Shown here in pieces: positions 28,385 through 37,976 of a DNA stretch of 64,000 nt. How positions within the stretch are numbered: position 1 is the first letter of the stretch; every line of letters begins with the position of its first letter. Below the pieces are notes generated by a model. It was not told the DNA's origin, made no database searches, and saw nothing but the letters and a program-made list of their open reading frames with translations. The position numbers and the translations under genes are program-made. The stretch is from CAVWDU01 sp963840725 (GTDB lineage Bacteria; Pseudomonadota; Gammaproteobacteria; Pseudomonadales; Halieaceae), in contig CAWIZY010000004.1 of the NCBI GenBank assembly GCA_963840725.1, positions 248,001 through 312,000 on the forward strand, in the 5' to 3' direction.

Positions 28385-29282
28385 CCGGCGCAATATGAGC
28401 AGGGGGCACATAGTCAAAAGTAAAGGTGATGCAGTAGTAAGCCGAGCAGGATTTCTGATAGTTGGTTACATCCTGGGTAAAAGGAACTTTCGCTCTTGTA
28501 GTACGATGTGGCGGACACCAGCCGCGCAAAACCCAGATCACCCTCGATGGTCAGAGAACTGCTGTCCTGGTCGACAGCGTAAAACTCGTCGTTAAACCGG
28601 ATAATCTCCAGATCACCGACGTTGTCATCGAAGGCATTGTAGTAACCCGCCTCGGTCTTCTGATGCAGGTGAGACAGGGTCATTGACCAGTTATCGGTAA
28701 CGTTACACAACAGGCCGGCGCGTATACCCTCAACCTCGAAGTCGTTGATGTCATTTGCCACCACATCCCTGTTGTCCAGGGTGCCCCACCCCGCGGGCGA
28801 GCGGCCGTAGGCGGCGTCCGTCTTGCGATCATTGGTAATAGTGGATCCGCGCACGTTGTCGATAAAGCCTCCATCCTTGGCCCCGTAACCCACCACACGC
28901 AATGCAAGTGTATCCTCAATCAGAGGCAGGTTGACGACCATCGAGCCGTCCCAACTGCTTTCGCCTTCGCTGCTGTCTCTGGCGCTGCCATCCAGAACCA
29001 CTTCCCAGGCCGAGGGGTCGGGCATATTGGAGAGTATGCGCAGCGTCCCAGCCTGGGAGTCAGAACCGTATCGCGTACCCTGGGGGCCCGCCAAGGCCTC
29101 AACACGGGCAATATCCACCATACGGATATAGGGCTGCTGCCCTTGCGTAGTGAAGGGAATTTCGTCGAAATAGACTGATGAGGTGGACTGAACCAGGTAG
29201 CCTGGATCGGATGTAGCACCGCGAAAGACAACGTCGGTAATGCCGGACCCGAAGTCTACCGTGTTGAGTGCGGGGACAAACC
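28385..29282 (-). pseudogene. TonB-dependent receptor, both ends missing, frameshifted
   Basis: Internal fragment of an outer-membrane TonB-dependent receptor. From the right: VDFGSGITDVVFRGATSD, VYFDEIPFTTQGQQPYIRMV, DIARVEALAGPQGTRYGSDS and QAGTLRILSNMPD (plug domain), then barrel strands such as WSMTLSHLHQKTEAGYYNAF and FARLVSATSYYKSESSF. A one-base frameshift near 28480 follows; in the new frame the barrel continues YQDVTNYQKSCSAYYCITFT until it meets the end of the FAD oxidoreductase gene. The signal peptide, TonB box and most of the barrel are gone. It abuts a TPR-protein fragment at its right edge. It cannot function. Confidence 0.85.
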
Positions 29283-29460
29283 GACTGATACCGGGCGATC
29301 AGCGCCCGACCCATAAGACAGAGAATATTCGCGTCATCGGGAAAGTGCTGAAGCAAATCCAGACAGAGGCGGCAAGCCTCCTACGCAGATCCAGCGCGCA
29401 ATAGTCTCGCCGCCTCGGTGAATCCCTCACGGGCGTTCGGTACAACAGGGATAGCGGCAT
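29283..29460 (-). pseudogene. Fragment of a TPR-repeat protein with an in-frame stop
   Basis: In one frame the minus strand reads REGFTEAARLLRAGSA, a TAG stop, then EACRLCLDLLQHFPDDANIL and CLMGRALIARY. Alternating small and hydrophobic residues and the PDDANILCLMGRAL block are typical of TPR helices. The fragment switches abruptly into TonB-receptor sequence near 29283, a deletion junction. In marine proteobacteria TPR-containing sulfotransferase genes often sit beside TonB receptor genes. That fits, but no sulfotransferase domain remains to prove it. Confidence 0.5.
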
Positions 29461-29532
29461 TCCTTCTGTATTTCTCTTTACTGCCCGCCAGTAGTAAAAA
29501 AGCCTGCATCGCGCAAGCGAGCCGGCCGTGCT

Positions 29533-31857
29533 TTATTCCGGCAGCGGAGGGTGCGGGAAGTCGGGTAGCGTTTTGCTGCAATGATCGACATTACCGCCCA
29601 GCCGGTCTGCGGCGGCCTTGACCAGAAACGATAAGCCCCCTGTCGCAACCGCGGCCCCCGCCGAGATCAGGGTACCCTTTTCGTTGAGTCCGATGGCAGG
29701 GCTTGCCAAGGTGCCTTCCAGTGCGACAAAGGGCTTGATAAACATGTCTGCGCTGACACCCACACCCTTTCTGGGTTTGGTATTGAATTCCAGTTTGAGT
29801 CGCTCCGTCTTCAGGTCGACCTCCCCGCCCCCGACGATCATGACCTTCTCACCCTGCAGGATCATCTGCTCGAGCAGGGCTTTGCCGCCGTCGATTTTCA
29901 CCAGCACCAGACTGCACTCCCACTTGGACAATTTCTCTGCCTTGGCCAGTGGGTTCAAGGCATTGAAGAGCTGAGCGAACACATCGCCGGATACCGTGCT
30001 CAGCAGATTGTTGTTAATCAGGCCCGCGCCTTGAGTCACCAGAACACTACCCTTGGCACCCGCAGCGATTTGGCGCGGACTGCTGCCCCGGGACTTCACT
30101 TTGACAGTGACGTTGTTGACAGGAATTTTCAAGGGATCGGTGACGTCTCCGGAAAACAGGTTGAATCGCATGTCGCGTGTGTAGGCCTCTCCATCAAGCC
30201 TCACGTCTTTATCCGAGACCTCCAGAGCCAGCTCATTGCGCAGGACTCCGCCGTAAGGCCCCTTTGCGGCGATACTGGTGTCAATTTTTCCACGCTTTGC
30301 TGCAGCGCGAAGGCGAATATCCTGCACCACGGTATTGCTGTCCTGGAGGCGTTCGATAGACCATGTCACATCCATATCCAGAGCCTGCAGGGACTCCAAA
30401 GGTAGCGGTTTATCCTTGAAGACATATCGCTTGTCAGCTGCGCTACCGGCTGGTGCAGGCAATGCCTCCGGAGCGGTCGGTGGCAGCAGTACGCCGAGAT
30501 CGATAAGACGGGAAGAGAGGTCAGCTTCTACCGCAAACGGCTGCGGATAGGCCAGCATCAGGTCGCCGTTGATGTCGCTTTGGCCAAGCTTCAGGCTCAA
30601 CGCACCGAGCATGACCTTTCCGGTGCTGAGCTCAACGTCGGCACTGGCATCGAAAGGTATGTCCGGCAGTTTGGCAAACACGCTCGCCATGCTGCCCCCC
30701 TTTCCTGTTACCTCGAGATCAGACACACCGCCGCCGGTGCTGAGCAAGCCCTCGGCTTCGAACCGCGTGTCTCCTGAGGCCAGTTCAAAGGCATGCAGCC
30801 GGGCGCCCCGCTTCCCCAGCGTAAAGGCGGCACTGAGGTCCAGGGGGTTATCAGGCAGTCCCGTGATAGCCAGCGCATGGCCCAGGGCGCTTAGCGAGCT
30901 GACTTTTTGCTCCAATTGAAAGCGCTGCCCGTTTTTCACGATTTGTGTCCGGGCCTCGATGCCTCCGACAGAGACCTCGCTGCGCAATTGCAGGGACTCC
31001 TCCAGCTGATTCAAGGTGGCCTCTACATGCAAGGGCCCCTGAAGAGGCAGATCGACCGCGGCACTGGCCAGCAGTGGGCCGATATCGTCCGCGTCTATCA
31101 AGGCATCCAGTTCGGCCCCCTCCCCGCTGATCAAATCGTCGACCCGACCCCGCAGCTTGAGTGACAGCTCGCCCACGTTGCCATCAAGCTGCAGCTTGAC
31201 CGCACCCCTGGACTGCTGAGCGTCCAGCGGACCCAGCGAACCAGCCAGGCCAAATGCGCGGTCGAGCACCTCGCCGCGGGCCGCCAGTTCCAGGTCCGTC
31301 GCCCCCGGCTGCAGCATGAACTCATCCAGTCGCAGCACGCGGTCCGCAACGCCGGGTTGGCGCAGCGTCAGCAGAATATTGGTCAGTTCGGCATAACCCA
31401 ACATTGCGGGCAGCTCCCCGGACTGTTGGGAGGGTGCTGGCTCTGGTGCAGGCGCCGATTCGGCCGCGCCGAAATCCCAATTGGACTGACCCTCGCCATC
31501 GTTCTCCACCAGTACCCGAACATCGCGCACCTCGAGCTGCTCCACCCTGGCGGGCCCTGAAAGTAATGACAGTGGCGCAATACGCGCCCAGATGTGCCCG
31601 ACTTCCAACATAGTCGGCTCGTCGCCCCAGGGCGCATTAGCCAGCGAGAGTCCGTCGACGAGGATTTCGGTATCAGGCCAGAGTGAGAGTTGCAGATCAC
31701 CGTCGATCCTGAACTCCCGCCCGGCGCTCTTGCTGACCAGGTTTTCTATGGTGCTCCTATGACTGTTGAGGTCTGCGTAATGCAGGTAAAGTAAAAGCCC
31801 CATAACAGCCACTAAAACCAGTGTTACCAACAAAACGAGCAGACGCAGCATATTCAT
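29533..31857 (-). CDS. AsmA-family protein
   Basis: A 774-residue envelope protein. It has one N-terminal membrane helix (MLRLLVLLVTLVLVAVMGLLLYL) followed by the AsmA N-terminal domain (FRIDGDLQLSLWPDTEILVD, LSLANAPWGDEPTMLEVGHI) and a long repetitive beta-rich periplasmic region ending in the AsmA C-terminal segment (GGEVDLKTERLKLEFNTKPR). AsmA-like proteins form bridge-like grooves thought to carry phospholipid between the membranes. The frame begins at 31917, but ATG 31857 has GAGG about 8 bases upstream and starts at the helix, so it is the better start. It is monocistronic and divergent from an M28 peptidase gene. The pqi operon 4 kb away has a related job. Confidence 0.9.
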   Translation of the reverse strand: MNMLRLLVLLVTLVLVAVMGLLLYLHYADLNSHRSTIENLVSKSAGREFRIDGDLQLSLWPDTEILVDGLSLANAPWGDEPTMLEVGHIWARIAPLSLLSGPARVEQLEVRDVRVLVENDGEGQSNWDFGAAESAPAPEPAPSQQSGELPAMLGYAELTNILLTLRQPGVADRVLRLDEFMLQPGATDLELAARGEVLDRAFGLAGSLGPLDAQQSRGAVKLQLDGNVGELSLKLRGRVDDLISGEGAELDALIDADDIGPLLASAAVDLPLQGPLHVEATLNQLEESLQLRSEVSVGGIEARTQIVKNGQRFQLEQKVSSLSALGHALAITGLPDNPLDLSAAFTLGKRGARLHAFELASGDTRFEAEGLLSTGGGVSDLEVTGKGGSMASVFAKLPDIPFDASADVELSTGKVMLGALSLKLGQSDINGDLMLAYPQPFAVEADLSSRLIDLGVLLPPTAPEALPAPAGSAADKRYVFKDKPLPLESLQALDMDVTWSIERLQDSNTVVQDIRLRAAAKRGKIDTSIAAKGPYGGVLRNELALEVSDKDVRLDGEAYTRDMRFNLFSGDVTDPLKIPVNNVTVKVKSRGSSPRQIAAGAKGSVLVTQGAGLINNNLLSTVSGDVFAQLFNALNPLAKAEKLSKWECSLVLVKIDGGKALLEQMILQGEKVMIVGGGEVDLKTERLKLEFNTKPRKGVGVSADMFIKPFVALEGTLASPAIGLNEKGTLISAGAAVATGGLSFLVKAAADRLGGNVDHCSKTLPDFPHPPLPE

Positions 31858-32191
31858 ATTGACTACCTCAGCGGGTGGTGCCGCGAGCGGCTGCCCGTTT
31901 GGTTCCGGCGCTCCCACTCACCTGAGTCAGATCATAAAGCGGAAACTGCTATGGTTGCCAACCAAGCATAGACAGCCCGGCTGAAAATTCCAGCCGGGCG
32001 AACGCGGCATCCGGCCGACACCAAGGACCAGAACCTGCCAACCGACAACGATCGGCTTGCAGCTTCGATAAGCTGAACTGTCGCTGTGGACAAACCATCG
32101 ACTGTCCAGCATGGCTCAGTGACCGCCACAACGCACAACGGGATGTAACCCTGTATGATCTTTTCTAAACACTGACCTGGACGCCCACACC
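31858..32191. other. Divergent intergenic region with a GC-rich hairpin
   Basis: A 334-bp gap between the divergent AsmA and M28 peptidase genes, so both promoters should be here. At 31975-31999 GCCCGGCTG and CAGCCGGGC form a perfect 9-bp stem around a 7-base AT-rich loop. There is no T run, so it is not a typical terminator; it could be a regulatory or structural hairpin. No gene is seen. Confidence 0.55.
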
Positions 32192-34024
32192 ATGACCAAA
32201 CCTGGAATACTCCTCTTTCTCGGCGCCACAACGCTTTGCGCCACGGTATTTGGCGCTAGCCCTCAGCCCGGGCCCGCCGCCGACACGGCCCGGGAGCAAG
32301 CGGCTGATGTCCAGCCCGGGTCAGGGACCGGGACAGAGAACGCAGGGGCGAACCCTGTCGGTGGGACTACTGAACCAGTAGCACCGACCCCTGAAAATGA
32401 AGGTATTAAACCGGTCACCCCGATAGAAGCGGGCCTGAGTCAGATCACCCGCGACAGACTCCAATCACATCTTGAGTTTCTCGCCGCTGATGCGCTCAAG
32501 GGCCGAATGTCCGGAGAGCCCGGATACGACATGGCCGCACGGTATGTCGCCGAACAGTTTGCAGCACTGGGGCTTGAACAGGGCGGGATCAATAGCTGGT
32601 TTCAAAACGTGCCACTGCTCGCCAGCCGGCTTGATATCGAGAGCGCGGCAGTGACCGTCCACAGCGACATGGGCGACGCCGAACTGGACTGGAAGCAAGA
32701 CTTTGTTATGGGCGGTGACCCGGTTCGGGACCAGACTCAGGTGCGCGCCGAGGTGGTCTATGCGGGCTTTGGTGTGCATGCGCCAGAGATTGGCTACTCG
32801 GATTACGAGGGTATTGACGTACGCGGCAAGATCGTGGCCATCTTTGGCGGCGCCCCCAAGAGCTTCCCGCACAACGAGCGGGCATTCTACTCTTCCGGGC
32901 GCACCAAGCGCGACGAGATGGTACGCCGCGGTGCTGTAGGTTACATTTCCATGCGCTCCCGAGTCGATCAGAAACGACGCGAGTGGGACGTGGTTACCCT
33001 GAATGCCGGCGTGACGGCGGGCATGTCCTGGGTCAATTTATCGGGACATGCCGCCGATCACCACCCCGAGTTAGAGGGCAGTGCTCTAATCAATGAAACG
33101 GTTGCGCCTGACATATTCAAGCTGACGCCCATCAGCTTCGAGCAGGCGCTGGATGCCGCAGAGCAGGGTCGACCGATGTCAAAGGCCCTGGGTATCGAGG
33201 TCACGCTGCGCCAACGCAGCGCGCACAGCGAGGCCACCGGACCCAACGTCATCGGCATACTGCGCGGCTCAGACCCCGAGCTGGCCAAGGAATTCATCGT
33301 CTACTCGGCACATCTGGATCACGTTGGTATAGGTACCCCGGTAGCAGGTGATGACATTTACAATGGCTTTTACGACAATGCGATGGGCACCGCCCTGCTG
33401 ATAGAAACCGCGCGCGCCTTCAAGGCGATGGCCACACCCCCACGGCGTTCGATACTGTTCATTGCGGTCACGGCTGAAGAGCGCGGACTACTGGGTTCTG
33501 ACTACTTTGTTCACTACCCCACCGTTCCCGCAGGGTCTATGGTCGCCAACGTAAACCTGGATATGCCGCTGCTGCTGTACCCGCTAGCGGACATTATTGC
33601 CTTTGGGGCCGAACACTCGAGCATGGCAGCGCCGATAACCCGGGCGGTCGCCGCCGAGGATTTCACACTGACCCCGGACCCGGTGCCAGAGGAAGTGTTA
33701 TTCATTCGCAGCGATCAGTACTCTTTTGTGCGCAAGGGCATTCCCTCGGTCTATCTGGTACCAGGCTTTACCTCATCTGACCCGGACATTGATGGCCAGG
33801 CCCTGTTCCAGGCTCACCTTGCCACCCATTATCACCGGCCAAGTGACGACCTCAGCCGTCCAGTAGATTGGCCGTCTGCGCTGCGCTTCGCCCGTGCCAA
33901 TGTGCGCATCGGCCTGGAGATCGCGGACGAGGATACGCCTCCCACCTGGAATGACGGCGACTTCTTTGGCGAGCGGTTCAGAACCGACCGCATTGACAGC
34001 CAGGCTGCGCCAGGACTGCAGTAG
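32192..34024 (+). CDS. Exported M28-family zinc aminopeptidase with PA domain, copy 1
   Basis: A 610-residue secreted peptidase. The order is signal peptide (GILLFLGATTLCATVFGA), a Gly/Pro/Thr-rich linker (about residues 24-75), an N-terminal helix region with LEFLAADALKGRMSGEPG, a protease-associated (PA) domain (about 180-300) and the M28 catalytic domain. Metal and catalytic motifs: YSAHLDHVGIG (near 372), GFYDNAMGTAL (near 394), TAEERGLLGS (near 428, catalytic Glu), NVNLDMP (near 453) and HYHRPSDD (near 546). These give the expected H-D-E-D-H set. It probably trims N-terminal residues from extracellular peptides. A second exported M28 protein is at 58.3-59.9 kb; the pair suggests peptide feeding. 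Confidence 0.92.
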   Translation: MTKPGILLFLGATTLCATVFGASPQPGPAADTAREQAADVQPGSGTGTENAGANPVGGTTEPVAPTPENEGIKPVTPIEAGLSQITRDRLQSHLEFLAADALKGRMSGEPGYDMAARYVAEQFAALGLEQGGINSWFQNVPLLASRLDIESAAVTVHSDMGDAELDWKQDFVMGGDPVRDQTQVRAEVVYAGFGVHAPEIGYSDYEGIDVRGKIVAIFGGAPKSFPHNERAFYSSGRTKRDEMVRRGAVGYISMRSRVDQKRREWDVVTLNAGVTAGMSWVNLSGHAADHHPELEGSALINETVAPDIFKLTPISFEQALDAAEQGRPMSKALGIEVTLRQRSAHSEATGPNVIGILRGSDPELAKEFIVYSAHLDHVGIGTPVAGDDIYNGFYDNAMGTALLIETARAFKAMATPPRRSILFIAVTAEERGLLGSDYFVHYPTVPAGSMVANVNLDMPLLLYPLADIIAFGAEHSSMAAPITRAVAAEDFTLTPDPVPEEVLFIRSDQYSFVRKGIPSVYLVPGFTSSDPDIDGQALFQAHLATHYHRPSDDLSRPVDWPSALRFARANVRIGLEIADEDTPPTWNDGDFFGERFRTDRIDSQAAPGLQ

Positions 34025-34123
34025 CCGCTGGCTTCCAGCCCGGCGCCGGCCTCCTGTCCCGGCTCAGGTGTCCGGGGTGCGGGCTGGGCCGCCTGACACC
34101 GGCAACACCCAGCTTGCCCGCGG

Positions 34124-35020
34124 CTAACTCGTTCCACCGGATCGGCCGTAGACCATCAAACCGGCGCCGCCAGCCGCCACGAGCAGCGGCAGATAAGGTA
34201 TGAACGGCCAGTAAGGCATGTACAGCTCCAGCCAGTGCGTAAACCTGAAGCCGTAGAGGTTTTCGTAGGCCCAGCCTTCCCACAAGCCGCTGGTCAGCAT
34301 GGCTATCGTGGCAATACACAACACGAGTGAGCCGGACGCCAGGACCAGCGACCGCCGGTCTGCAAAACTCGGTTCAAGGGCACTTTTTTTGACGACCTTT
34401 TGCTTGAACCAGGCTACCAGGCGCAGGGCCCAGGCCAGCAGCCCCGCTGCAAAGTAGAGGCCATCGATAGTGTCGGCCTCCCGGTAATAGAACAGCGCAT
34501 GCCAATAGACGCTGAAGGCATAGGCCCAAAGGAAATAAATACCCCAGGTGTGCAGGGTCCGCCACTGACTGCTGCTCAGCCGCTTTCGACCCGCCTTGAA
34601 TGAGGTGACCGTCATCGCCAGCAGAAAAACGTAGCCGATCAGCCCTTCGATGACATCGCGCAGGACATAAACCTCCGCAACATAATAGGCCCGGTGCCAC
34701 CCGACCAGCCAAACAATGAACAGGATTTGCCAGGCCATACCGGTAGCAAAGCAGAGGCCGAAGATTTTACGATTGCGCAGGCCCCAGCGGGTAAGGTCAT
34801 TGGAAAACAATCGTTGCAGCGAGGACGCTGCAAAGGCGATGTACAGCCAGGGAATCGACCACCTCACCGAGTAGGCAATCATGGCGGAGACCCCTTCCGC
34901 GGTAGAGAGATCCGTGGCCATCATGGTAAGCAGCATCGCGACCGCCATCGGCCCGGTAATGAGTCCGTACAGCGCCCAGTCGTTCAGCGGCTTCTGCTGG
35001 AAGAATGCTTTAGTGTCCAT
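34124..35020 (-). CDS. Integral membrane protein, ferric reductase/MsrQ-like transmembrane family
   Basis: A 298-residue protein with about seven hydrophobic helices. The centre resembles the ferric-reductase-like transmembrane (cytochrome b-type) domain: GLIGYVFLLAMTVTSF, then RKRLSSSQWRTLHTWGIYFL and YAFSVYWHALFYY. Conserved His residues in LHTW and YWHAL, with another in VGWHRAYYV, are possible haem ligands. MsrQ-type proteins pass electrons to periplasmic partners, but MsrP is not present here. A different membrane function is possible. It is encoded alone, downstream of and opposite to the M28 gene. Confidence 0.6.
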   Translation of the reverse strand: MDTKAFFQQKPLNDWALYGLITGPMAVAMLLTMMATDLSTAEGVSAMIAYSVRWSIPWLYIAFAASSLQRLFSNDLTRWGLRNRKIFGLCFATGMAWQILFIVWLVGWHRAYYVAEVYVLRDVIEGLIGYVFLLAMTVTSFKAGRKRLSSSQWRTLHTWGIYFLWAYAFSVYWHALFYYREADTIDGLYFAAGLLAWALRLVAWFKQKVVKKSALEPSFADRRSLVLASGSLVLCIATIAMLTSGLWEGWAYENLYGFRFTHWLELYMPYWPFIPYLPLLVAAGGAGLMVYGRSGGTS

Positions 35021-35150
35021 GAGCTGACCAATGCCCTACGAGTACCCTACGTGGCACCCTCATGCTGGCTTGACTGTAGCGGCTTGTCTTCCCGCCTTAT
35101 AGGGTCGCAAACGAAGGGGCGCATTAACAGGACCGCATTGCGGGCACTGA

Positions 35151-35723
35151 TCAAGGGCTCGACACCTGCGCCCGCAAACTATCGGCGATTTCCCCGCACA
35201 GTCTAACCAGCAGCTGCCGCAACGCACTCACCAGCGCGGGGTAACCATCCGCAGATAGAGGCTGCGCTTCACTGAACCTGTATGAGGCGAGCAGCTCATC
35301 CCCCGTTCGGACCGACCAGTAAGCCACCAATTGCGCCTCACCCTCCAGGGTTCCGTGCATCTGATCAATGGTCACGTCAAAGGCCCGTTTCCCGTGGGAG
35401 CTGGTCACCGGAAATATATCCTCGCCCAGGGCCCTGGAGACCTCAACCCCAATCAGGCGCTGCATAGCCCCGTGCATGGGCTCTGCCCAGAGGTGCTGAT
35501 TGGCAGTACGGATTTCGCCATCTCCAACCTGCACAACGATACCGGGCTGGTCCACGTAAGGGGCCAAACGCACCTGCCCCATGGCAAAACGCTGGGACGG
35601 CGCCAGTTTGCGGCCGGGTTCTCCCTCGCCTCCCCGCAGCAGATAGTACTCAGGCTGGGGCGGCGCGCTGGCGCAACCCAAAAGCACCAGGCTCAGAAGT
35701 ACTAATGCGGTCGTTTTCATCAT
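35151..35723 (-). CDS. pqiC: PqiC-type outer-membrane lipoprotein (ABC transport auxiliary)
   Basis: A 190-residue lipoprotein. The signal ends in a lipobox (LVLLGC, Cys17), then ASAPPQPEYYLLRGG as in PqiC/YmbA. The downstream domain has VRLAPYVDQPGIVVQVGDGE and NQHLWAEPMHGAMQRLIGVE, characteristic of the ABC_trans_aux (DUF330) family. PqiC sits at the outer membrane and is thought to link with the PqiB tunnel for lipid transfer. Its start overlaps the pqiB stop by 4 bases (ATGA-type), showing translational coupling in a four-gene operon read leftward. Confidence 0.93.
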   Translation of the reverse strand: MMKTTALVLLSLVLLGCASAPPQPEYYLLRGGEGEPGRKLAPSQRFAMGQVRLAPYVDQPGIVVQVGDGEIRTANQHLWAEPMHGAMQRLIGVEVSRALGEDIFPVTSSHGKRAFDVTIDQMHGTLEGEAQLVAYWSVRTGDELLASYRFSEAQPLSADGYPALVSALRQLLVRLCGEIADSLRAQVSSP

Positions 35724-37393
35724 CTCGCCTCGGGTTCAACGTCTGCGGCGGCTTTTGACGGTACGATGATTGCGTTCGGTTGGGCCGCCAGCGTTCGGGT
35801 CAGCGCCTCGATATTGTTCAGTGAACGATTCAACTGCCGCAGGCTCGCCCCCATGGACTGATAAAGCTCCGACTCCGGTGACAGGCCATCGAGGGTACGA
35901 CGCAGCTGGATCAGGCTGCGATCCACGTCTGTCGGCAACCTTCGGGTCGCCTCGTCATTCAACAGGCGGTCAAGCCCCGCCAGGGTGTTACTGAACGCGT
36001 CAATCGCCTGATTGGCATTGTGCAGCGTCTCCTCAAGAGGGACTTCGCCGATCTTGTCCAGAATGCGATTAACCTTGACGATAATCTGGTCGAAGTTGCC
36101 GCCGAACGTCGGGATGGTGGTATAGCCGTAGTCCTGCTCGGGATGCCGCTCCGCTTCGGTCACCTCCGGGAGATCAGGATAGTAATTCAGGCCCACGTAC
36201 ATCTTTCCGGTCAGCAAGTTGCCGGTTTCCAGACTGGCCCGCAAGCCATTTTTTATTCCGGCATTGATATTGCGCACGATAAGTTCCAGAGACTCCGCTG
36301 TATCCGGCATCGACAATCTGCCAGGCTCCAGGTGAATCAGTACCGGAATGGCCTGACCGCTGATACTGGTGCTGTCGAAGTCACTCATCAGCCCGTTCCG
36401 GCTCTCTATCATCTCCCTCAGCATAACCCGCTCCACCGTACCGATGCGCACGCCCCGGTATTCCACCGGCGCGCCGGGCAGCAGGCCCTTGATGGATTGG
36501 GTAAAACGAACCACGAAAAGCTCACGGAATCGAAATGGGTTCTCCAGCGATGCCTCGTGGCTTTCGTAGAGATCAAATATGGCATTGGCTTCGACCGGCG
36601 TGCCCACGGGCATATCGGGTGGACGATCAAACGTAATACCACCGAGCAGCACGTTTTCTATCGACTCGGTCCGCAGACTCACCCCTTCGGCGTTGGCATT
36701 GATGGCGACGCCACTGCTGTTCCAGAACCGCACCGAGCTGTCCACCAGTTCGTGAAAGGGTGCATCGATGAAAACCTGATACCGCACCCGCTCTGCCCCG
36801 GCGTCAAACTCCACCGACTCAACCCGTCCCACCTCATAACCTTTGTGCAGTACTTTGTTACCAACGCTCACCGAGCCGGCGCGATCGCTAAGCAGTTGCA
36901 AACGCAACCCCGGGGCATCAGCAGGCGTCAGGGGCGGGTTTTTCAACGCCGCAAATTCCCGCCGGCCGAACTCTCCCGAGCTACCTGGATCCAATTCGAT
37001 ATAGGCGCCGGACAACAGCGTACCCAGGCCCGATATGCTGCCGCCACCCACCCGTGCCGTAACCAGCCAGAATCGGGAATCTTCTCGCAACAAGGGCGTC
37101 GCCTGTTTTTTCATCTGCACACTGACCTGCACCTTCTCCAGGTCGTCGGTCAGGTTTACCTCGGTGACCAGACCCATCTCCACATTGCGATAGTTGACGC
37201 GGGTTTTTCCCGCCTCCAGCCCCTCAGCGGTAGTGAACAATATCGTCACTTCAGGTCCCTCGTTCATCCAGGCGTGCACCACCATATACACACCCAACAG
37301 CAGCGCCACCAGCGGAATAATCCAAACCGGGTTGAAGCCACGGCCGCGGCTAATTTCAGCTTCAGCTGGCTGCATTGTCATCTTCCATAGCAT
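35720..37393 (-). CDS. pqiB: PqiB, MCE-domain membrane-spanning lipid transport protein
   Basis: A 557-residue MCE protein. One N-terminal helix (FNPVWIIPLVALLLGVYMVV) is followed by three MCE domains: FTTAEGLEAGKTRVNYRNVE (about residues 50-130), LSDRAGSVSVGNKVLHKGYE (about 165-250) and FTQSIKGLLPGAPVEYRGVR (about 290-400). A helical C-terminus with LEETLHNANQAIDAFSNTLA then forms the long needle. PqiB hexamers make a tunnel between inner and outer membranes. The gene start overlaps the second pqiA by about 30 bases; the ATG at 37381 is a possible alternative, removing four residues. Role and family are secure. Confidence 0.95.
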   Translation of the reverse strand: MLWKMTMQPAEAEISRGRGFNPVWIIPLVALLLGVYMVVHAWMNEGPEVTILFTTAEGLEAGKTRVNYRNVEMGLVTEVNLTDDLEKVQVSVQMKKQATPLLREDSRFWLVTARVGGGSISGLGTLLSGAYIELDPGSSGEFGRREFAALKNPPLTPADAPGLRLQLLSDRAGSVSVGNKVLHKGYEVGRVESVEFDAGAERVRYQVFIDAPFHELVDSSVRFWNSSGVAINANAEGVSLRTESIENVLLGGITFDRPPDMPVGTPVEANAIFDLYESHEASLENPFRFRELFVVRFTQSIKGLLPGAPVEYRGVRIGTVERVMLREMIESRNGLMSDFDSTSISGQAIPVLIHLEPGRLSMPDTAESLELIVRNINAGIKNGLRASLETGNLLTGKMYVGLNYYPDLPEVTEAERHPEQDYGYTTIPTFGGNFDQIIVKVNRILDKIGEVPLEETLHNANQAIDAFSNTLAGLDRLLNDEATRRLPTDVDRSLIQLRRTLDGLSPESELYQSMGASLRQLNRSLNNIEALTRTLAAQPNAIIVPSKAAADVEPEAR

Positions 37394-37976
37394 CCCATAT
37401 CAGGCGGGAATCAAAACACTCAGCCGCTATCATGGTGACGACGACCACGGCCGCAAAGGACAGTGCAGCATAGCCCGGCCGGATGACAAGTACGCCACCG
37501 AGATGCACCAGCGCCACCAGTATGGCCACCACGAATACATCTACCATGGACCACTTGCCAATAAACTCCGTAACCCGATACAGCATTCCACGTTGCCTGG
37601 GGCTGAGCGGCGAGTGCCTCTCCACGCTCCAGACCAGGTAGAACAAGGCAATCAGTTTGCCCAACGGCACCATGACACTGGCAATAAAGATGACCAAGGC
37701 AATGGGAACCGAGTCGAGCTTGATCAGCAACAGAACGCCACCCAAAATCGTACTCGCCTGGGTATCGCCCAGTTGGTCCGTGTACATAATGGGCAGGACG
37801 TTGGCAGGAATGTACAGCACGCAGGCAGTGATCAGTAGCGCCAGAGTCCGCTGCAGACTGTCTCGCTGCCGCAAGTGCACCGTCGAGCCACAGCGCGGAC
37901 ACTTGGAGGTTGCCGCCGGAACCAACTTACAGCAGGTCTCGCAGGAGGCCAGGCCAATGGAGCGAGCCGTCGTCAA
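37362..37976 (-). CDS. pqiA: PqiA-family membrane protein, second half
   Basis: A 204-residue inner-membrane protein equal to the C-terminal half of E. coli-type PqiA. A zinc-ribbon-like start (ASCETCCKLVPAATSKCPRC) leads into four helices, with LYIPANVLPIMYTDQLGDTQ, IALVIFIASVMVPLGKLIAL, FIGKWSMVDVFVVAILVALV and FAAVVVVTMIAAE. PqiA proteins partner PqiB in lipid trafficking and membrane stress resistance. It overlaps the preceding pqiA gene by 4 bases and the following pqiB gene. Having PqiA as two consecutive genes instead of one long one is a known variant. Confidence 0.93.
   Translation of the reverse strand: MTTARSIGLASCETCCKLVPAATSKCPRCGSTVHLRQRDSLQRTLALLITACVLYIPANVLPIMYTDQLGDTQASTILGGVLLLIKLDSVPIALVIFIASVMVPLGKLIALFYLVWSVERHSPLSPRQRGMLYRVTEFIGKWSMVDVFVVAILVALVHLGGVLVIRPGYAALSFAAVVVVTMIAAECFDSRLIWDAMEDDNAAS

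Noticed and set aside
36020..37390. Long open frame of 456 residues opposite pqiB
   Set aside because: It is antisense to a secure pqiB gene, His/Gln-rich and without family features; a shadow of GC-rich codon use.
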